DNA from: Bacteroidota bacterium
GTDB lineage: Bacteria > Bacteroidota > Bacteroidia > JABDFU01
Direction of reading: 5' to 3'
Length of the DNA: 57,882 bases
NCBI GenBank assembly: GCA_016183775.1
Contig: JACPDY010000022.1
Location: 1 to 57,882 of the forward strand
Part shown: positions 1 to 10,310 of the stretch, piece by piece
Layout: each line of letters begins with the position of its first letter
How positions within the stretch are numbered: the first letter of the stretch is position 1
Translations under genes and position numbers: made by a program
The notes under the pieces: generated by a model
What the model was told of the DNA's origin: nothing
The model's database searches: none
Seen by the model: the letters and a program-made list of their open reading frames with translations, nothing else

Positions 1-1
1 G

Positions 2-1873
2 GGGAATTCCGGAGATGAGACATTGGAGTATCCCGGCTATTATCAGAATGTATTGGGAGTGGCTTCAACTGATGCTGCCGATAAAAAATCGGGGTTCTCG
101 AGTTATAATTATCGTGTCCGGATCTGTGCCCCCGGCAGCTCAATTTATTCCACTTATACCGGCACAAACGGATATTCCACTTTAAGCGGCACATCCATGT
201 CAACTCCATGTGTTGCAGGCGCTGCAGCAGTTGTCCGTTCATATTTTCCCGGCTATAGTGCTTTACAAGCCGCTGCTAGATTGTGTGTTACCGCAGATGA
301 TATTTACGCTCTTAATTCCACTACTTTAAAAAACAAGCTTGGTTCCGGACGTGTAAACCTGTACCGTGCATTAAGTGATCCCGCGATGCCCTCTGTATCG
401 ATGACCACCAGGAATATCACCGATGGAAATGATGACGCTATTGTTGCCAATGATACGGTTAGTGTAACCGGCATTTACACTAACTTTTTGGCTCCCACAA
501 CCAATCTTACCGCAACCCTTTCAATTGTTGCCGGAACAGGGGCTGTAACCCTGCTAACCACCGGCCCGATAACCCTGGGAGCAATCCCAACTTTAGGAAC
601 CGCGAACAACAACAGCATCCCCTTTAAGATCCGGATCAAACCAACAGCCGGATTAAACACTGCCGTTACCTGCAAGATAACTTATAACGATGGCACATAC
701 ACATCATTTGAAACATTTGAGATCGTAGTGAATGTTGATTACCTGAATGTAACGGTGAATGACATTGCCACATCTGTTACCAGCAAAGGCATGGACGGCT
801 GGAACAACAGCCCTCCCTCACAGGGACTGGGCTTCAAATACGGCGGAACCAACCTGATGTATGATGCCGGATTTATGATCGGGGTTCCTGATTCAGCCGT
901 ATCTGATGTGATCAGGGGAATGGCAGGCACTCCGGACAAAGATTTTAACTCTGTGGTCAATATTAAGCGAATAATAACAGGGGCCATTTCCGATTTCGAC
1001 ACAGAAGGCCTGATGAATGATGCAGCCGCGTTTAAACCATTAAATGTACTTATACGTCATAAGTCATATGCGTGGTCAACCCCGGCAGATAAGAAATATA
1101 TAATGTATAAATACATTATTAAAAACAACGGAAGTTCTACCCTGAGTAACATGTATGCCGGCATTGCTGCCGACTGGGATATACAGGGTGTCGGAGGCGA
1201 CAGCAACAAAACTTCGTTTGACGCTGGTACGAAAATGGGCTACACGTATTATACCAAAGCAAACGGTTATTACGCAGGCATAAAATTACTGAGCAAAACA
1301 GCTCCGGTAAATGCATACGCCTTCGATAACATTGACGGTGGCACAGGCATCAACCCCAATGCGGGCTTTAGCAATAAGGAAAAGTACATCGGGTTATCGA
1401 CCATGCGCACGGATGCAGGCTTGATCAAACCTCCCGGGAATGATGTATTGAGCCTGGTAAGCACAGGTCCGATCACCCTACCCATCGGCGACAGTGTTGA
1501 AGTGGCTTTTGCACTGATAGCCGGTGATAACCTGGCGGATCTGAAAACCAGCGCCATCAATGCGCAAATAAAGTACGATCTGTTCACTTCTGTTCCTTCA
1601 ACTCATCCATCGGATTCTTACTCTTTACGATCATATCCTAACCCTTCGTCAGGAAATACAACTATTGAAGTTAATTTGCCACAATCCGGGCGCATGGAAC
1701 TTAAATTGTATAATATGATTGGCCAGGATATCACTATTATAGCGGCGGGCGAATTTACATCGGGCAGGCACCAGTTCAATTTAGATGCATCGAGGCTTAA
1801 CAGCGGAGTTTATTATTACCGGCTTATTGCGGGTGATAATAAAATTGTACGTAAACTTGTTGTTTCAAAATAA
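2..1873 (+). CDS. Subtilisin-like S8 serine protease with T9SS sorting domain (5' partial)
   Basis: The reading frame is open to the window edge. Codons before the first possible start (TTG at 23) read GNSGDET, matching the AAAGN-GDE stretch of the two paralogues downstream, so this is the 3' part of a longer gene and not a gene starting at 23. The catalytic Ser lies in GTSMSTPCVAGAAA (Ser codon 194-196). The Asp and His parts of the triad are outside the window. After the protease domain come beta-rich repeats and a last segment of about 80 residues with YPNPSSG and ending KLVVSK, a type A T9SS C-terminal domain. It is therefore expected to be exported by Sec, moved across the outer membrane by T9SS and anchored or released there. 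It is first of three tandem paralogues on the same strand, with a 54-nt gap to the second. The substrate is unknown. Confidence 0.9.
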   Translation, partial: GNSGDETLEYPGYYQNVLGVASTDAADKKSGFSSYNYRVRICAPGSSIYSTYTGTNGYSTLSGTSMSTPCVAGAAAVVRSYFPGYSALQAAARLCVTADDIYALNSTTLKNKLGSGRVNLYRALSDPAMPSVSMTTRNITDGNDDAIVANDTVSVTGIYTNFLAPTTNLTATLSIVAGTGAVTLLTTGPITLGAIPTLGTANNNSIPFKIRIKPTAGLNTAVTCKITYNDGTYTSFETFEIVVNVDYLNVTVNDIATSVTSKGMDGWNNSPPSQGLGFKYGGTNLMYDAGFMIGVPDSAVSDVIRGMAGTPDKDFNSVVNIKRIITGAISDFDTEGLMNDAAAFKPLNVLIRHKSYAWSTPADKKYIMYKYIIKNNGSSTLSNMYAGIAADWDIQGVGGDSNKTSFDAGTKMGYTYYTKANGYYAGIKLLSKTAPVNAYAFDNIDGGTGINPNAGFSNKEKYIGLSTMRTDAGLIKPPGNDVLSLVSTGPITLPIGDSVEVAFALIAGDNLADLKTSAINAQIKYDLFTSVPSTHPSDSYSLRSYPNPSSGNTTIEVNLPQSGRMELKLYNMIGQDITIIAAGEFTSGRHQFNLDASRLNSGVYYYRLIAGDNKIVRKLVVSK

Positions 1874-1927
1874 CAGATAATAGAAAAATTAAATTTATTT
1901 TATTTAAAAAAGCAAAAATCATCTTCT

Positions 1928-4658
1928 ATGAATAAACACTACAAGTTTGCTACGGCTGCGGCGTTTGCAGCGGTCTTCATATTTACCGGCGCTGCCGCTC
2001 AGTACAACCTGAAGTCAACAACCCCACGCTACGAAATTGCTGCCGATGCCCGTGATGGCCAGGACTACATGAGCAAAGCCATCATTTTTAAAATGAAGCC
2101 TCAATACCGCTCCCTGTGCACAACTGAGGACGTTAATTACGCTCCGCTTAAAGCGCTTATGCAGCAAATGGGTGTTCAATGGTTCGGCAAAATATACCCC
2201 AACGAAGAACAGCCTATCCGGCCATATAATGGAAGAGGCGAAAAACTGGTTGACCTTTCATTAATGTATGAATATGTTTATACAGGCGAATTGTCATTAC
2301 AACAGGCACTGGATAAAGTTGCCTCTTTGGGTGTTTTTGAATATACCCAACCATCCTGATCTGAAAAATAACATCAAGCATAATTATGCTGACCCGATCG
2401 GTGGAGGTGATAACGACGGAGACGGGTATATAGATAATTTCAGCGGATGGGATGTGGGAACATCTGTTTTTGGGGGAAGTAATGGAGACAATGATCCTAC
2501 CTGGCAGGGTGATGCACATGGCGTACATGTTAGCGGTATCGCCGCTGCTTCAACCGATAATAGTACGGGTATTGCAGGCGTTGGTTTTAAATGCAAATTC
2601 ATGCCTGTTAAAATTGCTGATGCTACAGGTAAACTTACTTATTCCTATACAGGTATACAATATGCTGCTGCTCATGGCTGCAAAGTGATTAGTTGTTCAT
2701 GGGGCGGTACAGGAGGCGGTCAATACGGACAGGACATTATTAATTTTGCAACTTTCAATAACAATGCGTTGGTTATTGCAGCTGCCGGAAATGACGGAGA
2801 TGAAAGAATATATTACCCTGCGTATTATATGAATGTGATGGGTGTGGCCAACACCACATCAACCGACGTCAAGAACAGCACATCAAATTATAATTACCGT
2901 GTTCGCATTTGCGCCCCTGGAACTTCCATTTATTCCACATATAGTGGCACCTCATATACTTCACTTACCGGCACCTCAATGTCAGCTCCTTGTGTTGCAG
3001 GTGCCGCCGCAGTTGTCCGTTCACATTTTCCAACTTATTCGGCATTACAAACTGCTGCCCGTTTATGCGTTACAGCCGATAATATTTATTCTCCAATCAA
3101 TTCATCTACTTTAAATAATAAGCTTGGATCAGGACGCGTAAACCTATACCGTGCCGTGAATGATCCGGCCATGCCTTCAATATTAATGACCACCCGGAAT
3201 ATGACCGATGGGAATGATGACGCTTTTGTAATAAACGATACAGTTAAGGTAACGGGTATTTACACTAATTATTTAGCTCCTACTACAAACCTTACCGCTA
3301 CAATGACGATAGTCGCAGGCACAGGAGCTGTTACCTTGCTCACTACCGGAGCTATCCCATTGGGCGTAATTTCAACTATGGGAACCGGAAATAACAACAG
3401 CACTCCTTTCAAGATCCGAATTAAACCCACTGCCGGATTAAACACTACAATTACATGTAAAATAACCTATAACGACGGTACATACACGTCATTTGAAACA
3501 TTTGATATTGTTGTGAATGTTGATTACCTGAATGTATATGAAAATGATATTTCAACATCGGTAACCAGCAAAGGAATGCAGGGCTGGAACAACAGTCCTC
3601 CTACACAAGGCCTGGGTTTTAAATATAATGGAGTTAACCTTATGTACGATGGCGGATTTTTGATCGGCGTGCCCGACTCTTCTGTATCTGACGTACTCAG
3701 GGGCATGGCAGGTACCCCTGACAAAGATTTTAATTCAGTAGTTAATATTAAGCGCGTAATGACAGGTGCTATTTCCGACTTTGATACAGAAGGCCTGATG
3801 AATGATGCAGCGGCGTTAAAACCGTTAAATGTACTTATACGTCATAAATCATTTGCCTGGTCAACCCCGGCAGATAAGAAATACATCATGTATAAGTATA
3901 TCATTAAGAATAACGGAACATCTACTTTAAGTAATTTATTTGCAGGCATTGGTGCCGATTGGGATATACAGGGTGTTGGAGGTGACAGCAACAAAACATC
4001 ATATGATGCAGGTACCCGAATGGCCTATACTTATTATACGAAGGCGAGTGGGTATTATGCGGGTATAAAATTATTGAGCCATACTGCCCCTGTAAATGCC
4101 TATGCCTTTGACAATATTGATGGAGGAACAGGCATCAATCCGAACGCCGGATTCAGCAATCTCGAAAAATACGCCGGTCTTTCAACCATGCGCACAGATG
4201 CCGGTTTAATTAAACCTCCAGGGAATGATGTATTGAGTATGGTAAGTACAGGACCAATTACCTTACCTGTCGGCGACAGTGTTGAAGTGGCTTTTGCACT
4301 GCTTGCGGGCGATAACCTGGCGGATATAAAAACCAGCGCGAATAATGCTCAAATAAAGTATGATCTGTTTACTTCAGCTCCTTCAACCCAGGCATCGGAT
4401 TCATACTCTTTACGATCGTATCCGAATCCTTCATCAGGGAACACAACTATTGACGTTAATTTGCCACAATCCGGGCGTATGGAACTTAAATTGTATAATA
4501 TGATCGGTCAGGATATCGTCACTATCGCAGTAGGTGAATTTACATCGGGCAGGCACCAGTTCAATTTAGATGTTTCCAGGCTTAACAGCGGAATTTATTA
4601 TTACCAGCTTATCGCGGGAGATAATAAAATTGTACGCAAATTAGTGGTTTCAAAGTAG
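1928..4658 (+). pseudogene. Disrupted subtilisin-like S8 protease with T9SS domain (deletion/frameshift)
   Basis: The first part (1928-2359) encodes a signal peptide and propeptide region almost identical to the intact copy at 4974, then stops at TGA 2357. The same protein resumes in another frame just upstream of 2360 and runs to 4658. Lined up with the intact copy, about 155 nt are missing at 2345 (equivalent to about 5391-5545). The loss is not a multiple of three, so it shifts the frame, and it removes the segment carrying the catalytic Asp (VDTG motif). The His (HGVHVSG, codon 2517) and Ser (GTSMSAPC, codon 2976) segments and the C-terminal sorting domain (YPNPSSG...KLVVSK) are intact. 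In the intact copy the hexamer gagcct occurs at both edges of the missing segment, so slippage between short repeats is a plausible cause. The 3' part has internal starts but no signal peptide, so export as a working enzyme is unlikely. An assembly error is the alternative. Confidence 0.85.
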
Positions 4659-4782
4659 AATTGACCAATAATGATTTAAGTCTTATTCTACAGACCATCG
4701 TAGTAGTTTTTATTGATATCCAATCCTATGTACTCATTGGATATTTATGACCCAAAGGCCCGTTTCCCCTTTTTTGATTGAA

Positions 4783-4824
4783 CCTGTCAAAGCCCTTCTC
4801 ATTTCGGAGAAGAGCTTTGACAGG
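4783..4824. terminator. Long hairpin between subtilase copies 2 and 3
   Basis: An 11-bp perfect stem (4783-4793 with 4814-4824) continues inward after one mismatch for six more pairs around a 6-nt loop (4801-4806). It sits 125 nt after the stop of copy 2 and 150 nt before the start of copy 3. There is only a weak T-rich tail (tatctttaat), so it may be an intrinsic terminator or an mRNA-stabilising stem. It implies that copy 3 has its own promoter. Confidence 0.6.
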
Positions 4825-4973
4825 TATCTTTAATACCTCCCATATAGGTTCATCTACAAACTTATTCATTTATTGACCCCTAATGATCTATAATAATTGA
4901 TTAGTTTATTGGAAGATGGATGGCGAAATTTGGTACACAAATACCTTTAACACCATTTCAAAAACCATCTCTC

Positions 4974-7832
4974 ATGAATAAATACCACCAAATTAATATG
5001 GTTGCTGCGTTTGCAGCAATATCAATGTTTACCGACGTTACTGCTCAGTATAATATTAAGTCCGCCACCCCCCGTTTTGAACTTCCCGTCAATATGCGTG
5101 ATGGTGAAGATTATATAAGCAAAACGATCATTTTTAAAATGAAACCACAATACCGCTCCCTATGCACGATCGAGGACATTAATTATACTCCGTTAAAGTC
5201 AGTTATGATGCAAATGGGTGTCCGGTCGTTCAGTAAAATATATCCAAATGAAGAGCCCCCGATCAGACCATATAATGCCATGGGTGAAAAACTGGTTGAC
5301 CTTTCATTAATGTATGAATATGTTTATACAAGCGAATTATCGTTACAACAGGCACTGGATAAAATCGCAGCATTGGGCGTTTTTGAATATGTCGAGCCTC
5401 ATGTTATTCCGAAGTTATTATACAATGTAAATGACCCATCAGCCTCAAGCCAGTATCACATCGCAAAGATCAGCGCGCCCCAGGCATGGAATATATCAAA
5501 AGGTGATACAAATGTGGTTATTGGAATTGTTGATACCGGAACAGAGCCTAACCATCCCGATCTGAAAAACAACATAAAACACAATTATGCCGATAAAATT
5601 GACGGGATTGATAATGACGCAGACGGATATATTGATAATTTTAGCGGATGGGATATAGGTATGGGCGATAATGATCCCACGTGGCAAAGCGAGCCGCATG
5701 GCGTGCATGTTAGCGGTATAGCCGCTGCCTCAACCGATAATAGTACGGGTATTGCAGGTGTTGGATTTAAATGCAAATTTTTACCCGTTAAAGTGTCTGA
5801 CGCGTCAGGAAAATTGACAGGTACCTACATTGGCATACAATATGCCGCCGCACATGGCTGTAAGGTAATCAGCTGTTCCTGGGGAGGGACTGGTGGTCAA
5901 TACGGACAGGACATTGTAAATTACGCAACCATAAATAAGGACGCTTTGGTAGTGGCGGCTGCCGGAAATACCGGAGATGAAGCATTACTTTATCCTGCAT
6001 ATTATCCGAATGCACTGGGTGTAGCCGGAACTACATCAAGCGACACTAAAGCAGCTTTTTCAAGTTATAATTATCGTGTTCGTATCTGTGCCCCCGGTGC
6101 CTCTATTTATTCCACCTACAGTGGCGGCTCATACGTTTCAATGAGTGGAACATCCATGTCCACGCCATGCATTGCGGGTGCGGCTGCAGTTGTTCGTTCG
6201 TATTTTCCAGGCTATTCGGCGTTACAAACTGCCGCACGCCTATGTGTTACTGCCGATGATATTTACGCGCTTAATTCTTCCGCATTAAAAAATAAACTTG
6301 GCTCGGGGCGTGTAAATCTATATCGTGCATTAAATGATCCGGCAATGCCTTCGATATCAATGACTACCCGAAAAATGACAGATGGAAATGATGATGCCTT
6401 TGTGATAAATGACACGGTTAGCGTAACCGGCATTTACACCAATTTTTTGGCTCCTACAAACAATCTTACCGCCACTCTGTCAATTGTGGCCGGAACAGGT
6501 GCCGTTACACTACTAACTGCCGGACCTGTAAATTTGGGAGCAATTCCAACTTTGGGAACCGGAAACAATAACGGTCTTCCTTTCAAAATCAAGATAAAAC
6601 CAACTTCCGGATTAAATACGGTAGTTACATGTAAAATAACTTACAGTGACGGCATATACACTTCATTTGAAACATTCGACATTGTGGTAAATGTTGATTA
6701 TCTGAACGTATATGAAAATGATATATCTACATCTATTACCAGTAAAGGCATGAACGGCTGGAATAACAGTCCTCCGACTCAGGGTTTGGGGTTTAAATAT
6801 AATGGAGTTAACCTCATGTATGATGCCGGCTTAATGATCGGAGTTCCGGATTCAGCTGTATCGGATGTGATACGTGGAATGACCGGTATCAGCGATAAAG
6901 ATTTCAAATCGAGGGTTAATATAAAAAGAATAACAACGGGTGCTTTATCTGATTTTGATACGGATGGCTATATGAGCGATAGCCTGGCCCTTAAACCATT
7001 GTGGGTGGGTATCCATCATAAATCGTATGCATGGTCAACCCCGGCAGATAGGAAATATATAATGTATAAATACATTATTAAAAACAACGGAGTTTCTACT
7101 TTGAACAACCTTTTTGCCGGAATCGCGGCCGATTGGGATATACAAGGTGCGGGGGGTGATAGCAACAGAACATCTTATGATAATGTTAACAGGATGGGCT
7201 ACACTTACTATACGAAAGCCAATGGCTATTATGCCGGTATAAAATTATTAAGCTATTCGGCTCCTGCCAGTGCCTATGCGTTTGACAATATTGATGGTGG
7301 AACCGGGATAAACCCTAACGCGGGTTTCAGTAACCTCAAAAAATATACAGGGCTTTCAACCATGCGTACCGATGCAGGCCTGATTAAACCGCCAGGAAAT
7401 GATGTAATGAGTCTGGTAAGCACCGGGCCTATCATGTTACCTCCAGGCGATAGTGTTGAAGTGGCTTTTGCACTGCTTGCGGGGGACAATTTAGCTGACC
7501 TGAAAACCAGCGCGAATAATGCTCAAATAAAGTATGATCTGTTGACCGCCGCCCCTGATTTGAGATCAATAAAGGAATATAACTTGCGGTCATATCCTAC
7601 CCCTGCTTCGGGTACTACAACTATTGACATTAATTTGCCAAAGGCCGGGCGTGTGGAACTTAAATTGTATAATATGATCGGTCAGGATATCGCCACTATC
7701 GCAGCAGGTGAATTTACATCGGGCAAACACCAGTTCAATTTAGATGTTTCCAGGCTTAACAGCGGGGTTTATTATTACCAGCTTATTGCAGGCGACACTA
7801 AAATTGTACGTAAAATGGTGGTATCAAAGTAA
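4974..7832 (+). CDS. Subtilisin-like S8 serine protease with T9SS sorting domain (intact copy)
   Basis: This is the complete member of the trio, 952 residues from the chosen ATG. The ATG at 4974 was preferred over one at 4920 because it gives MNKYHQ plus a hydrophobic signal peptide (about residues 1-24, ...DVTAQ) and matches the start of copy 2 (MNKHYK). The propeptide region (about 25-130) is followed by the S8 domain. The triad is visible: Asp187 in GIVDTGT, His242 in HGVHVSG and Ser394 in GTSMSTPC. A beta-rich middle region follows, and a T9SS C-terminal domain of about 80 residues ends KMVVSK. Its first motif is YPTPASG where the paralogues have YPNPSSG, a slight degeneration. It probably acts as a secreted or cell-surface endopeptidase. 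The calcium and substrate specificity cannot be told from sequence. A rho-independent terminator follows at once. Confidence 0.93.
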   Translation: MNKYHQINMVAAFAAISMFTDVTAQYNIKSATPRFELPVNMRDGEDYISKTIIFKMKPQYRSLCTIEDINYTPLKSVMMQMGVRSFSKIYPNEEPPIRPYNAMGEKLVDLSLMYEYVYTSELSLQQALDKIAALGVFEYVEPHVIPKLLYNVNDPSASSQYHIAKISAPQAWNISKGDTNVVIGIVDTGTEPNHPDLKNNIKHNYADKIDGIDNDADGYIDNFSGWDIGMGDNDPTWQSEPHGVHVSGIAAASTDNSTGIAGVGFKCKFLPVKVSDASGKLTGTYIGIQYAAAHGCKVISCSWGGTGGQYGQDIVNYATINKDALVVAAAGNTGDEALLYPAYYPNALGVAGTTSSDTKAAFSSYNYRVRICAPGASIYSTYSGGSYVSMSGTSMSTPCIAGAAAVVRSYFPGYSALQTAARLCVTADDIYALNSSALKNKLGSGRVNLYRALNDPAMPSISMTTRKMTDGNDDAFVINDTVSVTGIYTNFLAPTNNLTATLSIVAGTGAVTLLTAGPVNLGAIPTLGTGNNNGLPFKIKIKPTSGLNTVVTCKITYSDGIYTSFETFDIVVNVDYLNVYENDISTSITSKGMNGWNNSPPTQGLGFKYNGVNLMYDAGLMIGVPDSAVSDVIRGMTGISDKDFKSRVNIKRITTGALSDFDTDGYMSDSLALKPLWVGIHHKSYAWSTPADRKYIMYKYIIKNNGVSTLNNLFAGIAADWDIQGAGGDSNRTSYDNVNRMGYTYYTKANGYYAGIKLLSYSAPASAYAFDNIDGGTGINPNAGFSNLKKYTGLSTMRTDAGLIKPPGNDVMSLVSTGPIMLPPGDSVEVAFALLAGDNLADLKTSANNAQIKYDLLTAAPDLRSIKEYNLRSYPTPASGTTTIDINLPKAGRVELKLYNMIGQDIATIAAGEFTSGKHQFNLDVSRLNSGVYYYQLIAGDTKIVRKMVVSK

Positions 7833-7854
7833 GATAAACCATAATATTTAATGC

Positions 7855-7885
7855 AGGCGCCCAAAATCAGTTGAGCGCCTTTTTT
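7855..7885 (+). terminator. Rho-independent terminator after the subtilase cluster
   Basis: Stem aggcgc (7855-7860) pairs with gcgcct (7875-7880) around a 14-nt loop and is followed by a run of T to 7885. It lies 22 nt after the stop of the third subtilase. Confidence 0.8.
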
Positions 7886-7916
7886 ACCGGATATCGTTTA
7901 ACCCTATACAGGAGGT

Positions 7917-7947
7917 TTTGCAGCTTGCTCAAAAATCATTACGTTTG
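7917..7947 (+). promoter_or_regulatory. Bacteroidota-type promoter for the DUF5606 gene
   Basis: TTTG (7917-7920), a 19-nt spacer and TACGTTTG (7940-7947) match the Bacteroidota primary sigma consensus TTTG-N19-21-TAnnTTTG exactly. It is 22 nt upstream of the ATG at 7970, so the leader would be about 15 nt. Confidence 0.7.
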
Positions 7948-7969
7948 CGTATAAATAACAAAACTGATC

Positions 7970-8518
7970 ATGGATTTAAGCGGTATTATTTCGATTGCAG
8001 GAATGAGCGGGCTATACAAAGTAGTTGCTCAAACAAAAAACGGGTTGATCGTTGAATCGATCGTTGAAAAAAAACGGGTTCCCACTTATTCTACCCAGCG
8101 TATAAGCGCATTGGAAGATATCAGCATTTTTACCACAGGTGAAGATATGCCCCTTAAAGATGTCCTGAAAAAAATTTCGGATAAATTAACAGGAGGATTT
8201 GCCCTTGATCATAAAGCGGCTGATGACGCATTGAAAGCTTTTTTTGCTGAGGCTGTGCCCGAATATGACAAAGAGAGGGTATATATTTCCGATATCCGAA
8301 AAGTGATTAATTGGTACAATGTTCTTCAAAAGAATGATCTTCTTAAAGAAAAGGCAAATAGCAATGATGCTGATCCCGAAAAAACAAAAGTAAAAATTGC
8401 AGCCGAGGAAAAAGCGAAAACATACAGCAAACCTGTAGTTAAAGACTCTATGTCCAAACCCCTGAAAACGGCAGCACCAAAGAAAACCCAAACCACAAGA
8501 AAAACCGGTGCCGCATAG
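7970..8518 (+). CDS. DUF5606-type conserved Bacteroidota protein
   Basis: 182 residues. The N-terminal stretch of about 75 residues (LSGII.I.G..GLYKVVAQTKNG, then SALEDISIFT) is the pattern I recognise as the small DUF5606 domain, conserved in Bacteroidota and of unknown function. The middle is helical and charged. The tail from about residue 130 is a Lys/Thr/Ala-rich, probably disordered extension (SKPLKTAAPKKTQTT). There is no signal peptide or membrane segment, so it should be cytoplasmic. Such basic tails often contact nucleic acid, but that is only a guess. The next gene starts 29 nt downstream, so co-transcription with the M3 peptidase is likely. Confidence 0.8.
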   Translation: MDLSGIISIAGMSGLYKVVAQTKNGLIVESIVEKKRVPTYSTQRISALEDISIFTTGEDMPLKDVLKKISDKLTGGFALDHKAADDALKAFFAEAVPEYDKERVYISDIRKVINWYNVLQKNDLLKEKANSNDADPEKTKVKIAAEEKAKTYSKPVVKDSMSKPLKTAAPKKTQTTRKTGAA

Positions 8519-8547
8519 CCCGTTTTCGTACCGCTATTTATCTATAG

Positions 8548-10275
8548 ATGAATCACCCGGACACAGTCCCTATCAAACTCAGGCGCCAGTTACTGCCTCA
8601 GCAATTCAAGGTTGAAACCTGGGAACAACTTGCACCTTATTTTAAAGAGTTAAAAGAACGACCTGTTCATGCTGTTGACGAACTCGAAAAATGGCTGTTG
8701 GACCTCAGTGAAATCACAGCCATCCTGAGTGAAGAGAGAGCCTGGCGTTATATCCGTATGACCTGCGATACAGCAAATAAAAAATACAGGGAAGCCTACA
8801 CCTTTTTCTGTGAAGAAATATCGCCTCACATTGAATTATATTCCGATTCATTTAATAAAAAGCTGATGGATTCCCCCTACCGGGATCAGTTGGATAAAGA
8901 GAAGTACAGGATATATTTAAGAGACGTTCAAAACGACCTGGAATTATTCCGGGAACGAAACATCCCCCTATATACCCAGCTTGACATTGAAGAACAAAAG
9001 TATGCTGCATGGTCGGGTGAGATGACAATTAACTTTGACGGGAAAGAACTCACTTTACAACAAGCAGTAGTTCACTTAAAGAACAATGACCGTCCAAAGC
9101 GCGAAAGAGTATACTTGCTTATACATCAGCGAAGGATGCAGGATCGCGAAAGGATGGATGAATTATTTAACGGGCTTATAAAACTGCGGCAGCAGATAGC
9201 AACGAATACCGGCTTTGACAACTTCCGCGATTATATGTTCAAAGCGATGGGGCGCTTTGATTATACCATACAGGATTGTTTCGGCTTTCATGATGTCATC
9301 AGAACCGAGGTAGTTCCTTTGATCGCTCAGATGGACGAACAACGCAAGAGAAAACTGAACCTTAACAGCCTCCGTCCATGGGACCTGGACGTGGATCCCG
9401 GGCAGTTGGAACCTCTTCATCCGTTCAATGACGCTGCAGACCTGATAAACAAGTCCATTCAATGTTTTTATAAAGTGCGCCCGTTTTACGGCCAATGTCT
9501 TGAAACAATGAAAGACCTCGGCCGGCTTGACCTGGATTCACGCAAAGGCAAGGCTCCAGGCGGTTACAACTATTCGCTGAACGAAACAGGTGTGCCTTTT
9601 ATTTTTATGAACGCGGCCGGCGTTCACCGTGACCTGGTAACAATGGTACACGAAGGCGGCCATGCGATACATGCATTTTTAACCAATCACCTCGAACTTA
9701 ACTCATTTAAAGATTATCCGTCCGAAGTGGCCGAACTCGCTTCCATGTCTATGGAACTTATATCGATGGAACACTGGGATGTTTTCTTTAACAATGTGAA
9801 TGATTTAAAACGTGCCCGCAGGGAACAGCTTGAAAAGGTTATCCGCATGCTCCCCTGGATAGCTGTAGTTGACAAGTTTCAACATTGGATATATACAAAC
9901 AAAGATCATACAACGGAGGAGCGCACAGCTGCCTGGGAGTCCTTACTTAAGGACATGAGCAGCTCCGTAGTTGACTGGACCGGCATTGAAGAATATCGCG
10001 CGCACAGTTGGAAAGCGCAACTGCATATATTTGATTCGCCCTTCTATTATATTGAATATGGCATGGCACAATTGGGTGCGGTAGCTATGTGGAAAAATTA
10101 CAAAACCAACCCTGAGAAAGCCCTTGATGGCTATGAAGCGGCTTTAAAACTAGGTTATACCCGGTCAATACCTGAAATTTACGCGGCCGCGGGGATCAAA
10201 TTCGATTTCTCAAAACAATATGTACACGAGCTGCTTGAATTTGTGAAGCAGGAACTCAAAAATTATACAGAGTAG
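8548..10275 (+). CDS. M3 family oligoendopeptidase
   Basis: 575 residues, close to the normal length of the oligopeptidase F-like branch of family M3. The zinc site is MVHEGGHAIHAF (His368, Glu369, His372), followed by EVAELASMSMEL, which supplies the third ligand (Glu) as in the family. A second conserved stretch near the C-terminus reads YYIEYGMAQLGA, typical of M3 substrate clefts. There is no signal peptide, so it should degrade short peptides in the cytoplasm. It lies 29 nt after the DUF5606 gene and 35 nt before a DinB-like gene, so a small operon is likely. Family is certain. Specificity (PepF versus a Bacteroidota-specific subgroup) is not. Confidence 0.92.
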   Translation: MNHPDTVPIKLRRQLLPQQFKVETWEQLAPYFKELKERPVHAVDELEKWLLDLSEITAILSEERAWRYIRMTCDTANKKYREAYTFFCEEISPHIELYSDSFNKKLMDSPYRDQLDKEKYRIYLRDVQNDLELFRERNIPLYTQLDIEEQKYAAWSGEMTINFDGKELTLQQAVVHLKNNDRPKRERVYLLIHQRRMQDRERMDELFNGLIKLRQQIATNTGFDNFRDYMFKAMGRFDYTIQDCFGFHDVIRTEVVPLIAQMDEQRKRKLNLNSLRPWDLDVDPGQLEPLHPFNDAADLINKSIQCFYKVRPFYGQCLETMKDLGRLDLDSRKGKAPGGYNYSLNETGVPFIFMNAAGVHRDLVTMVHEGGHAIHAFLTNHLELNSFKDYPSEVAELASMSMELISMEHWDVFFNNVNDLKRARREQLEKVIRMLPWIAVVDKFQHWIYTNKDHTTEERTAAWESLLKDMSSSVVDWTGIEEYRAHSWKAQLHIFDSPFYYIEYGMAQLGAVAMWKNYKTNPEKALDGYEAALKLGYTRSIPEIYAAAGIKFDFSKQYVHELLEFVKQELKNYTE

Positions 10276-10310
10276 AATTTTACAATCCCGTTCAACAAAC
10301 AGCTATTTCT

